Of a DNA stretch of 20,816 nucleotides, positions 8,566 through 18,586 are shown in pieces. The translations under genes were made by a program, and so were the position numbers. The first letter of the stretch is position 1, and every line of letters begins with the position of its first letter. The stretch is from the NCBI GenBank assembly GCA_001642005.1, contig LWCA01000669.1:1-20816 (forward strand), given 5' to 3'. The notes under the pieces were generated by a model that was not told the origin of the DNA, ran no database searches, and was given only the letters and a program-made list of their open reading frames with translations. The DNA is from Intoshia linei (lineage: Eukaryota > Orthonectida > Rhopaluridae).

Positions 8566-11500
8566 ATGGATATAAGATTTGTATTTGTCAATTTAGTTTT
8601 TCTAGTTATATTGTGTCCAAATTTTTAGTATGTATAATTAATAAAGTTTAAGGTTGATTTGTTTTTGGAGCCAAGTAATTGTATCATTTTACATTTATTT
8701 TGACATATTTCCAACATTGTTTTACTTTCACTCTCAAAGTCTATTTTATCTAAATTAATTTCATTCGATTGAATATACCATTCAATAATATTATATTTTA
8801 CATTTTATTGAAAATTTATTATGAAAATTTATATATTTTTTTTAATTTGGCAATTTGTGGGTATATTTTATTTTACATAAAAAATAAAAAAAATTGAAAT
8901 TATTTAAATAGCCAGTCGGAATCGAGAAGAAGAACTTATTAAAGTATTATTGAAAGATCATAATAGTGAAATTCGACCACTGAAGGACCCTGACAGGAAT
9001 GTTACTGTGAAGTTTGGCATGACTTTGATTGAAATCATTCAACTCGTAAAATTTAATAATATTTTTAGTTTTGATGATAGGATTCAATTTTTTTTAACAT
9101 TTAAGTATATTGATCATAATTCCCTGACCTGAAAATATTCATTTCTAGTAAACAACTAAGCTCCTCTATAATTAAAATATTCGAGAATATATGTAAATAT
9201 GACTACAATATAACTGTATATAAATTATGCTACTAGTAAGTAATTCTATCATAATATTAACATCTACTAAATCGGTAATTCAAATTATAATGTACGGATG
9301 ATAAGAAATGAAGATGACCACTGATAGGCGTGATGAAATAGTTAGACATAAATCTAAAGTTTAATTCCGATCAATACGCTGGTAACACATACTAGATACA
9401 TATTTATTTTTCATTTACATCTCAAAACAACAAGAAATGTAGTTTTGATAAAAATTACTGTTTATTTAATAATAGAATGAAATACAACAACATATCAGTA
9501 TGAATGCATGGTTCAGTATGGTATATTGTGGAATTTAAAATCTTGATAATATTATAGTCTTGGAAAAATGATTATATGATTTGGAATAAAGATACATGGA
9601 ATATTACCAATTTGAATATGCCAATAAGCAACTTTTGGATTCCAGACATTTACTTATATAATAAGTAGGTTTTATATCAATTAAAATATTTTTATATACT
9701 TTTTCATTTACTATTTTTTTTTGAAAAACAAAACAAAAATCTTATTTACAATATAGAAATAAAATTATATATAATATCTTAGGGAGTTAATTATAACTAG
9801 AGTTGATAGGCAGATAAATATTTTTAGAAATGAACCGATTAATTTTCTATATTTCTAGAATATCACTAAAAATAAGTAAACATAAGATTTTCCTAATATA
9901 TCAATAGTCAATTAAAAATGTGTTTATTTCTGTATTCTGAACTCACGAGGATAAATAAAATAGATTGTATAGAATGTTAGTAATAATATAATTTAAAACA
10001 TGAACAATGTTCATTGAACATTGTAGCATCCCTTGATTCATGTTATTTTTGAAAGTTCGTTAAATTGTTATTTATTTGAAATCACAATGAATAGTAAATC
10101 AATGGTCCTCAAACTGCGGCGCTGGATTTTTAAAATAAATATAAATACATTTTTCATTTTTAAATTTTAGTGCAGAATCAAATCAACTTGGAACTAAAAT
10201 ATATCACAGATCAAATGCTGTCGTTCATTTTGATGGGACTATTATGTGGTAATTTTATTTTTGATATAAATAAGCTTTCAAATATTTACTAACAATCAGT
10301 GGCGACTCGTCATAGAGCGCTGTAGCCCCTTCAGAATTTTTACCAATTAAAAAAAAAATTATTTATAAAGTCCACATGAACCCGTTGATAAGGTTTTGTG
10401 TATATTACTTCGTCATGTATTATCCAAAAACTAATAATAACAAGAAATATAACCATTTAATGGTTTTTATTTAAAAAAATTAAATTCCGTTAATAAGGAC
10501 TTTGACTGTATTAAAATATCAACATTGGCGAAGTAACGACTCAATAAAGAGAACATTATTACTTACAAATTTAATTATATTAATATTCAAATACAAAACA
10601 CCCCGACGTCGTTGAAAAGTTGACCACACGTTGCAGTAGGGATATTCATTACGCTGTTGCATTTTGGGCTATATGAATGGTAAGTTAAAAATTATTATTA
10701 TAATACATTTGCCATATATTCGAATCCTTTGTCAAGTTTCAATGTTTGTTAAATCTTGTTTTAATTTTTTCGTCAGTTAATTTGGTTAATTTGGTTAATT
10801 TGCTTTGTTTTATTGTAGAAATGAGTCATTTTCAAATGACTAAAATAACTATTATAAAATAATGTACGTGCGTTTTTAAAGTTTTTTAATTTTTCCAGAT
10901 TGAAATGAATATATATGTCGTATAGAATGTGGAAAACTGAAATGTACACATTCTACAACTTGCCCATAGAATGTGTACATTTCATGGATAAGTCGTAAAA
11001 TTTTAAGATTTTTTTTTAAACGAAACTTTTAAGGGGAGTTTTTAGGAAATTTTTTTGAGCCAAACTATCAAGGGGGGTTTTTAGGAAATTTTTTTTGAAC
11101 CAATTTGCAAATCGCCTGTAACATATACATTCTACGACTTGTTCGTGGAATGTGTACATTTCACAGTTGTACAGATTCTATGTAACATATATAGATCAAT
11201 TGCACTCAAATAACGTCGTAGAAAAAAATTTCATTCAAATTTACAGTAGTTACAAAATGGTCAGTGATCTATTGACCCCAAAATATACAAAATTTATTTC
11301 TCGCATTATCATTATAATTTTTTCAATGTTTGAGTCGTCTAAACACGTATAATCAATTAATTAAAATAAAAAATTCAATACAAAAATATGAAATCGTGGC
11401 CTCATCAAAATTATCCAAAATTTGAGTGCATTTTATTTGACTATTGGATTGGCCTGACCGATTACTTCAATTATTTCTTCCAGTTCCATTTCCTTCTATC

Positions 11501-14500
11501 AGTTTTTAGAGTAATAGTTTACAACTTTATTTACCGGATTTTCCATCATTACTGTATCCAAAACATCGTCCAATGTTGTAATTTTAAAGCTCATATTACT
11601 GCTAGTCAAGTAAAATGTACCAATTATTCATTTTTGTTAATTTTCATCTACGTTTCTCAATCTCGAATATTTTTCAATGCGCCTTTCATCTGCGCCTTTT
11701 TAAACTTAAACGTTACAAAATGTCAAAATGAAACAGAATAGACACTTTGACCCTAATTTATTACAGGCATAATGTATGTGAAAAGTTTTTTAGTTTAGGT
11801 TGAAGTAAATTAACGAATTAAACGTTGTATATCGTTCTCCAGAGATGAACAACGCTTTTTTCAACGTTAAAATAAATCGAATCATATTGTAGAGTCGTCC
11901 AGGGCAAGATCGAATATCAGGCCTTTTCTATCATTTCTTTTGAAAAAAGTATTGTATCAAATCTCATTCAGGCTATTTATATATACGTTTTGTCGATTTA
12001 TTCAAAAATTCTCTTTAGATTGTTGTAATGATATATTTCATTCTTAAAATCTCAAAATTATCTTTCATATGATATTAATTTTGTCGGGTGCACAACAAAA
12101 AGTTGGAAATTGTCCATTAGTGTAATTTCCGTTAATATATTAATTTTATATAATGTATTAATATATATTAATATTAATATTGAAATCTATCAAAAGTGAA
12201 TGGCAATGATGATTTATTAAATATATAAAATTAAAGCAAAAAATGCAAAAAAATATTTGTTGGATTAAAATCAATGGTACGACTATTTTTTGGACACACT
12301 AATTTAAGTTATGAGTGCGTTTCCATATATAGTAACCGTAGTCATTAATAACCATAATAATGATGTAATAATAAATATAATACCTCATTATTAATAATTA
12401 ATGAATTATTAATTAGTCATTATATACTGAATATAAAACTAAGCTCTCGATACGCCATTCATTTTGAAATAACAAGTGGCGGTATTCTAATAAATGCAGA
12501 AAATGATTGTAAAGTGAAATCATTTGGTAGTGATTCCACACACACTTTAATATAACATAAAAAAATTGGAATTTTTTAAATGATAAATCTTTACGCCAGT
12601 ATTTTCAGTTTATCAATTTGTATCTAGAAACATACAAAAACAGTTAGTGAGCCATATAAGATAACTTGATAACATTTTGAGTAGCGAATTGACTTTTAAC
12701 ATAGAGTAATATAATTATTTACGCTTCTCTATAAATCGAAACAGCTCAACAATAAATAAATTTAAAATAAATTTTATTTAGGGTACCAACAAGCATCGTA
12801 AAAGCAACATGTAAGTATTGCATTCTGCCCATTCTTTGTCACGATAGTTTGATACATCATAATGTAACCAGAATGGAATTATGGTCAATCTAATAAACAT
12901 TCAAATTTATGATAGAGAATGGGAAATTAAAAATATTATAATTATAGTATTTTTATCATTTATAATAACAAGTCATAATTAGGTAAAATGAATTTGGAAA
13001 ATTTGTAATTGGATCAATATGAATTAATTAATTTTATAATATCAATTTAGCCCATTTGATACTCAGATGTGTGAACTAAAATTTGGTTCATGGACGTACA
13101 GTTCAAATCAATTAGATTTACAGATATCAGACTCATTAGCTATAATGCACAATTACGTAGATAATCGATATTGGGATATTTCTGGTAATCTGTTATACAA
13201 TGTATATTAGACATTTAATATATTATCTAATTAATCTCTCAAATTGTCATCATATTTTATTTATTAAATTTAGTTATTATAACTATACAATTAAAAAAAA
13301 CTAAAATAAGTTTTTTTAATAAAAAAAGGGAAACCCTAATTAGGATGTAATTTATAAATGTCTAATAAATGTATACTTTATTGTGCCTTTAACTATATAA
13401 TTTTTTTAAGATGTAAATTAATTTTATTTACATTTACATGTTAATTTTATGTTTTATACTTTTTAAATTATAGAATATCGTGTGAATCGAAATGAAAAAA
13501 AATACGGTAATTAGTAAAATATATATGACGTCTCACAGTGTCAAACCGATCAGAATTTTAGGTTCCAATGTAGTTAGATGTATAAACTATATATAGAGCG
13601 AAATATAATAATTTTAATATTTTTTTAATAGTTGATTCACAATTAATAAATAAATAAAAAATTGTATTTAAAAAATTTTTCGATGCATGGTGTGGTCAAT
13701 TTAATTCGTTCTCATAGTTATGTCGAAATGATAATTTCTTACAACAATTATTTTTATTAACAATTTTATTGATATGCTTAATGTTTTATTTATCTAAATT
13801 TTCATCAAATACATACAATATTATAATACACAGTATATCTTTTTTTCACCATTTAAACCAAACAGAAAAATCCACCATACATTCATGAATTTTTATATCT
13901 AATAATATGCTAATTAACACATTGGAACTAACGTTAATGGAAATTATCATATAAACAATATACTAATATATAAAAAATATAGCATGTTGTAAAGAAATTT
14001 ATGTGGATGTGACATTTTCGTAAGTATTATTAATATTATTTACATAAGTTAATGTTAAAAATTATACATTTAATGATAGATTTGAATTGAAACGGAAATT
14101 TCAATATTACTATTTAAATATGATTCTGTTTTCATTATTAATATTCATGATGTTTGTGTTTGGATATACGATACCTTTGCAAACAACAGCGATAATCTCA
14201 TTTAATATAATGTTTATTTTGTTAATATCCTTATTTTATTTGACAATTTCAATATATTCACCAAATTTGCTTATCTATACGACTATTATATGTATATTGT
14301 TATTGGTGGAAAGAATAATTTAATTTAGATAAAATTAATAACTTTTCGATAGTATTATTCATTATGTATTTGTTATCGAGTTGTATGATGTTAAATGCTA
14401 TAAACAATGGAAAATTACAAATTGCATTTCCTAATAGATATAGACATTTATTTTTCTGTGTATTGGCCAAGCGTCTGAAATATTTCAATGAATTGAATCA

Positions 14501-14985
14501 CATTGAAATGGTACAATCCATTTTTAAATTTAACAACTGTTTAGCACCTTAATATGTTTATGAAAAGCGGGAAAATGCATAATGAAAAACTCGAAAAATG
14601 TGAAGATGTAACCGGTAAATATTTTAGTTATTACTTTAATTAAATTAAAGATGATTTGTTATGCAAAATTGATGATCAAATTACTTTTACTACGATTCGA
14701 AATGGCAGTACCAAGGTTAAAAAATTGTCAAATATTCAGATTAGTTGTAATATCTGCAGTAATAGCATCATGTCATCGAAAAATATTTTTGATTTTTACA
14801 ATTTCTGTTACAACAAGAACACCAAGTATTTATTCACACTTAAAAAGGAAATTAATCAACTCGAATGGCAATTATTTACTACTATATTTAACTGTATTTA
14901 CGGAACAACTACTATTTCCATTGTGTGTCTCATTTACTTGATTATTTTTGCAAAATATGTTATTTTCTTGTTTTATTATATTTAA
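8566..14985 (+). CDS. nicotinic acetylcholine receptor-like Cys-loop subunit, complete, 14 exons
   Basis: Subunit of a pentameric neurotransmitter-gated channel at the cell surface. Exons: 8566-8627, 8916-9045, 9476-9520, 9558-9664, 10171-10248, 12782-12810, 12983-13004, 13051-13184, 13474-13506, 13983-14019, 14080-14291, 14353-14510, 14545-14614, 14651-14985. All introns are GT-AG, all phases agree, and the product is 483 residues. A signal peptide spans residues 1-20. Then come VKFGMTLIEII, loop D NAWFSMSW (about 74-81), loop A FWIPDIYLYNN (about 105-115) and the Cys-loop C151-C165 with exactly 13 residues between and FPFD inside. Loop B is FGSWTY (W172), and loop C is KKYACC with C215/C216 then Y220, so it is alpha-type. 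M1 is about 235-257, M2 264-284, M3 297-311 and M4 456-480, with a cytoplasmic loop of about 120 residues. Oddities: the M1-M2 loop lacks GEK, the M1 proline is Phe, and intron 5 hosts a duplicated RPA3 segment. The family call is firm; ligand and channel activity are inferred. Confidence 0.9.
10004..10024. repeat. 21-bp perfect palindrome in receptor intron 4
   Basis: Arms ACAATGTTCA and TGAACATTGT around a single T. It could be the core of a small inverted-repeat relic; no further structure is seen beyond it. Confidence 0.6.
10100..10120. repeat. orphan hAT-type terminus
   Basis: CAATGGTCCTCAAACTGCGG resembles the CAGTGGTCCTCAAACTGCGG-like ends of hAT transposons. No matching opposite end was found. 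Confidence 0.35.
10297..10330. repeat. orphan hAT-type terminus
   Basis: CAGTGGCGACTCGTCATAGA starts like many hAT ends (CAGTGGCG). No inverted partner (ending CGCCACTG) is present in the window, so only one end survives. It lies at the start of receptor intron 5. Confidence 0.4.
10599..10895 (-). pseudogene. 5' fragment of the membrane-protein gene (duplicated copy)
   Basis: Corresponds to the first exon and the first 71 bp of the second exon of the minus-strand gene at 5019-5877. The copy breaks off inside the second exon at 10599. A one-base deletion after MQQRNEYP shifts the frame, and the first-exon equivalent contains stops and small insertions (for example a repeated TTGGTTAATTTGGTTAATTT on the plus strand). 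It cannot encode the parent protein. Confidence 0.75.
10917..11186. mobile_element. MITE with hairpin-forming ends, inserted in duplication copy 2
   Basis: About 270 bp present in copy 2 and absent from the matching point of copy 1 (near 5890). It is flanked by ATATAT on both sides, which occurs once in copy 1, so the target duplication is up to 6 bp. The ends are imperfect inverted repeats of about 45 bp (GTCGTATAGAATGTGG against GTTACATAGAATCTGT, both running into GAAATGTACACATTC). Inside the left end, 10939-10955 and 10967-10983 form a perfect 17-bp hairpin with an 11-nt loop. It has no coding capacity, and its superfamily is not clear. Confidence 0.8.
11023..11101. repeat. tandem duplication (two units of about 40 bp) inside the MITE
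   Basis: Unit 1 (11023-11061) runs from AAACTTTTAAGGGGAGTTTT to TTTGAGCC; unit 2 (11062-11101) runs from AAACTATCAAGGGGGGTTTT to TTTGAACC. They differ at a few positions only. Confidence 0.85.
11300..11609 (-). pseudogene. RPA3 pseudogene (duplicated copy, antisense in receptor intron)
   Basis: Remnants of RPA3 exons 2 (about 11609-11535), 3 (about 11495-11382) and 4 (from about 11338) with their short introns kept. Exon 1 is deleted. The acceptor before exon 2 has changed from AG to AC. Exon 3 has a one-base deletion in the codons after VIGQ, and exon 4 is eroded. The parent at 5996-6651 has none of these lesions. Retained introns show it arose by DNA duplication. Confidence 0.85.
12104..12781. 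other. rest of receptor intron 5: AT-rich, no gene
   Basis: Contains AT-palindromic runs (TATTAATATATATTAATATT near 12160) and no open frame or recognised repeat. It ends in the acceptor of the 29-nt exon 6. Confidence 0.4.
12983..13004 (+). other. 22-nt microexon (receptor exon 7)
   Basis: Bounded by an AATTAG acceptor and a GTAATT donor. It completes Cys-151 (T|GT), encodes KMNLEN and leaves TT to complete Phe-158 with the next exon. Without it the first cysteine and half of the Cys-loop are missing. With it the loop has exactly the 13-residue spacing of the family. Confidence 0.85.
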
Positions 14986-16030
14986 TCATTATTTAATCAA
15001 ATACACATTATTTAAATCTTGCTTTTTAAGTAAATCCTTACTTATATAATATGCTTTGCAATATTTGTTTGTCTGTGTGTTACCGTTTATTTCAATAACT
15101 ACAAGTCTTAGAATTTTATAAAGTCCAGATTTCAATTACAATTTTTTCCGGGAGTGTTAGAAAAATGAATTTAAACCTCCCAAACTCACATCTTACTCGT
15201 CAAAAACCCCAATTATCCTTATTTTTGAAAATCAAACGAGTTGGAGAATCTAAAAAAATATATACTTTGATACAGATTTTAAAATCATAAATTTAAATTT
15301 AAAAAAATATATCTTCAGGACCAAAATCCCAAATTACCCTTTTTTTTAATGAAAACAGCCCTAGAATTTAACAAAAAATTACCGGTGGTACAGTTGTATC
15401 TTGTTAACACACAAAAAATTTCAATCTGAATAAGTGACGCCTTTATGGTCAAAAAAGCGTTTTAGTATTCATATATTTTTTTCCGAAATATTTTATTAAA
15501 ACAAATAATTTGACATAAATAAAGGTCAGAAATTTAAAAAACAAGAATATTCTGATAGAGCATATTCCAGTTAATATAAATACAAAATTTCAACCCCAGA
15601 AATCTACGCATTCCTGGTGAAAAATAATTTTGAATATATTTTCAACCATTTCGATTAAAAAAAATTGAAAATGTAAATATTGATCATACAATTTATAAAA
15701 AAATGTGCATTGAACGTCTACACATTTCCAATAAAAAAATATGGGCGAAAATCTATATATAATTCATTCCTTCGGAATTTTTTTCATTGCTACGCAATTT
15801 TTAAATTTCACATTCTCATTTTTAAAACATTTTGTTTAAAATTTAGATTAAAACTACAACAACGAATTACTAAAAGTAATACAACATTGTTATTATGATT
15901 AATATATATATTACAATCTTTTGCAATATTGGTAAAATTCACCTGAAATATGTTTATAAAGTGCTGATTCCGTTAATTATTGATACATAATTGGTATTTT
16001 TAAGTTTTTATTAAATTGGTACTGAATATA
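14986..16030. other. intergenic, repeat-derived sequence without genes
   Basis: After the 119-bp repeat (15031-15149), two related blocks of the type CAAAA.CCC.AATTA.CCTT occur at about 15198 and 15321, suggesting an old unclassified repeat that extends the 119-bp unit. Open frames here (for example 15680-15898) show low-complexity Lys/Phe/Ile composition and no motif, so none is called. Confidence 0.4.
15031..15149 (+). repeat. 119-bp dispersed repeat, copy 2
   Basis: Same length and orientation as 8129-8247, with scattered mismatches. It lies 45 bp after the receptor stop codon, so the two copies bracket the receptor gene as direct repeats. Confidence 0.8.
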
Positions 16031-17585
16031 CAGTATTGGCCATATAATTATAATAATTCCTAAAAAGTTGTAAATATGGTTATATCTTTTGTTATTTTAA
16101 TATTAGATTATAATATAGAAAGCTGAATTTTCATTCATTTAGAAAATGCATTGTTAAACATTAATCCAACAAATAATTAATTCTAATTCAAATGCGCATC
16201 TAAAATATTGCGTATTTAGATTAACATTATAGAGAGACAAAAATATGAACTTCTTTTTGTTATTCATGTAATCGGTGTTAATATCGTTTTAATATAAATT
16301 CTATCATTGTTATAGTTCTGTACGTTTATTTTTATTTTTGAAATTTCTTTATCTGCTATGGGAAAAAAACAGGACATTTCTTCTGAAAAAAAATCTATTA
16401 TAATTGGTTTAATAGAAAATACTAATTGGAGTCAAAAAAAAATTTGTGATAGAATTGGTGTATTGCAATCATATGTATCTTTGCTAAAAAAAGTAACTCT
16501 AAAACAGACGGATTGAATGTATCCAAAAGGAAAAACTGGACAAATAAAAAAACTGATAGAATTATTATTAGAACCGCACTGGAAAACAGAAATTCCAGCT
16601 GCAATGAAATCGTATTTAAACTTAAAACCAAAAATATTAATTTATTAAGAAGAACAGTGAACCGTAGACTTGTAGATGCAGGATACAAATCATACAAAAA
16701 AATTCTAAAACCCCTCCTTTCTACACGAATGAAAAAATCAAAGATGGAATGGGCAAAGTTAGATCAAAATTAAAAAGAGAACGATTGGAGTAAGGTTAGT
16801 GCTTTCAATATTAACAAAAATATAATTATATTTAAATTAATGAATTAATATTTTGGAGGAAATATATGATTTTTTAGGTTATATTCTTGTATGAATCTAT
16901 GATAACTGTCATGTGTAATCCATCAACTCGAGTTGGGAGAAAATCCAGTGAATCCTCAAGATCAGATTGTGTAAAACAAACTGTGAAAATTTCCAGCGAA
17001 AGTGATGGTCTGGGGTGCTATATCCGTAAAAGGTATGAGCAAATTGCAGATAATTGAAGGAACAATGGACCAAAAAGTGTACAAGAATGTGATGGAATTA
17101 TTCCTAAATGAAATTCCCCATTTGTTTGACAATACTGATTACACATTTCAACAAGATTCTGCACCATGTCACAAAGCAAAGTCTATAATGACGTCCTTTG
17201 AAAATAAGGGTATTACTCTGTTCAAAATGGCCACGAAATTATCCTGATATGAACCCAATTGAAAATATTTGGTCAATTCTGAAGGATGAAGTTCATAAAG
17301 TAGAAATTAATACAAAAACACAATTGATTGATCGATTACACAAGGTTTGGAACCATTCTCCAAGAATTAAAGAATTATCGAAAGAGTTGATTATTGGGAT
17401 GCCTAGAAGAATAAATGTTCTCATTAGTGCTAATGGCGGTTCAACAAAATATTAAGTTGGTATATGTGTACCAAATATACGTTACATTACTATCTAAAAT
17501 TTTGTTTAATTTCCTCCATTGGTTTTTTAATTATATATATTTTATATAAAAATATCAAATTATTATAATTATATGGCCAATACTG
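16031..17585 (+). mobile_element. Tc1/mariner-type transposon, full length, inactive
   Basis: The 1,555-bp element is bounded by perfect 28-bp terminal inverted repeats (16031-16058 and 17558-17585, beginning CAGTATTGGCCATATAATTA) and flanked by TA on each side, the target duplication of this superfamily. It contains a broken transposase at 16358-17455. The intact, identical ends beside a decayed gene suggest either recent mobilisation in trans or selection on the ends by a related transposase. Confidence 0.9.
16358..17455 (+). pseudogene. Tc1-type (DD34E) transposase, broken
   Basis: Cut-and-paste transposase of the Tc1 group. From 16358 (MGKKQDISSEKK) a helix-turn-helix region with WSQKKICDRIG is followed by a frameshift near 16513, a second helical region (RRTVNRRLVDAGYKS), and an in-frame TAA at 16771-16773. 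The catalytic region starts at 16878 with VIFLYES, where the family has VIF.DES, so the first catalytic Asp reads Tyr. VMVWGAIS, FQQDSAPCH with the second Asp, and PDMNPIENIW with the Glu follow. Counting across the frameshift near 17231, Asp and Glu are 34 residues apart, the Tc1 spacing. Another frameshift lies near 16990. An 83-nt GT-AG insertion (16795-16877) between WSK and VIF fits an intron. At least three frameshifts and one stop make it non-functional. Confidence 0.85.
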
Positions 17586-18072
17586 TATATTATCACAATT
17601 AAAATGACAAAATAGGTTTTTATAATTTTATTTATTTATGACAATTTTTAGAATTAGACTGTTTTTACTTTATTGTTAATATTATACACACATTCTGTCT
17701 AATAAATTAAAAAAATAGATACATCATAAATATGATTATAATGTGATAATTTAAATCATGGGTGGCCAACCTTTTTTTTATGCGATCGACTAATACATTG
17801 AATAGAAAAATGTTTCTGATAGGAACCTATTTCAAAAAAATCCACAAAAATTCAAAAGTTATTTCCACTAACATTCACATATTGTTTGTTTTTCTTGCAG
17901 GTGGTTTGTACATGATCATTAAATTTACATCATAATTTATAACCCTTGAAACTAAAATCTTTGTCAATGAAAATTTGATATGCTTCGCATATATTGTAAT
18001 AATAGTTACGTGGTAACTATTAAAATAAAAACACTAAAGTTTTAATTGAAATAGAATTTAAATTAGAATTGC
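17586..18072. other. intergenic upstream of CPSF3; one hAT-like end
   Basis: About 17759-17780 reads GGGTGGCCAACCTTTTTTTT, which resembles hAT-type termini (GGGGTGGCCAACCTTT). No partner end was found. Nothing else is recognised; the CPSF3 promoter should lie here but shows no clear motif. Confidence 0.35.
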
Positions 18073-18586
18073 ATGATAAACGATAAAACTTCAAATATAC
18101 TTAGTGTTATGCCTCTGTAATTATACTTTTAGATTGATTAATAAAATTATAAACATAAATATATGTTAAATTTATCAAAATATTTACTTTTTAAAAATAT
18201 AGAAATTATCATTTATTAGTGTTATACTGATGATTTGAAAAAAAATTATGAATTTAATAATCAAATGCAATATATACTTTAATTTTATAGGGGAGCAGGG
18301 CAAGAAGTTGGACGATCTTGTATAATTGTTTCATTCAAAGGAAAAAAAATTATGGTAATTGTATGATTCGTCTTAAATAATTTTCTATTTCATGTAAATT
18401 CCGGGATCACCAAACGTTATACATTGTGGACCCTAATTATAATTGGAATAACTTATTAAATTGTAGTGTTTATATATTCATTTTTTAGCTTGATTGTGGA
18501 ATACACCCTGGACAATCAGGTGGTGCATCACTTCCTTATATTGACAGTATTGATGTGGAAGATATTGATATGGTTCTAATTAGCCA
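18073..18586 (+). CDS. CPSF3: CPSF-73 endonuclease, first three exons only (3'-partial)
   Basis: Encodes the N-terminus of the metallo-beta-lactamase/beta-CASP endonuclease that cuts pre-mRNA before polyadenylation and trims histone mRNA 3' ends in the nucleus. Exons are 18073-18116, 18291-18354 and 18489-18586, with GT-AG introns of 174 and 134 nt and matching phases. The start ATG at 18073 gives [15 protein letters not shown], joined to [20 protein letters not shown], then [21 protein letters not shown] and VLIS. This matches animal CPSF3 ([26 protein letters not shown]). The last exon ends in CA, the first two bases of the first histidine codon of the zinc-binding HxHxDH motif, so the catalytic core lies in exons beyond 18586. 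None was found before 20816, so this intron exceeds 2.2 kb and would contain the gypsy fragments, or the gene is broken here. Confidence 0.85.

Larger units (their letters stand above)
10599..12103. repeat. segmental duplication, copy 2 (degenerate), inside receptor intron 5
   Basis: Direct-orientation copy of 5602-7157. Relative to copy 1 it has gained about 270 bp (the MITE at 10917-11186) and lost the sequence equivalent to about 6397-6858, which removes RPA3 exon 1. It also has small changes around 11740-11830. All of it lies within intron 5 (10249-12781) of the receptor gene, where its genes are antisense to the receptor. Confidence 0.85.

Noticed and set aside
11388-11741. 117-codon plus-strand open frame in receptor intron 5
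   Set aside because: It is the antisense shadow of the RPA3 pseudogene region. The equivalent stretch of copy 1 codes for RPA3 on the minus strand.
14651-14941. 96-codon frame overlapping the last receptor exon
   Set aside because: Alternative frame of exon 14. The frame joined to exon 13 carries the M4 helix and ends the protein correctly.
16422-16697. 91-codon minus-strand frame
   Set aside because: Antisense to the Tc1-type transposase; hydrophobic composition is a by-product of AT-rich lysine codons on the other strand.
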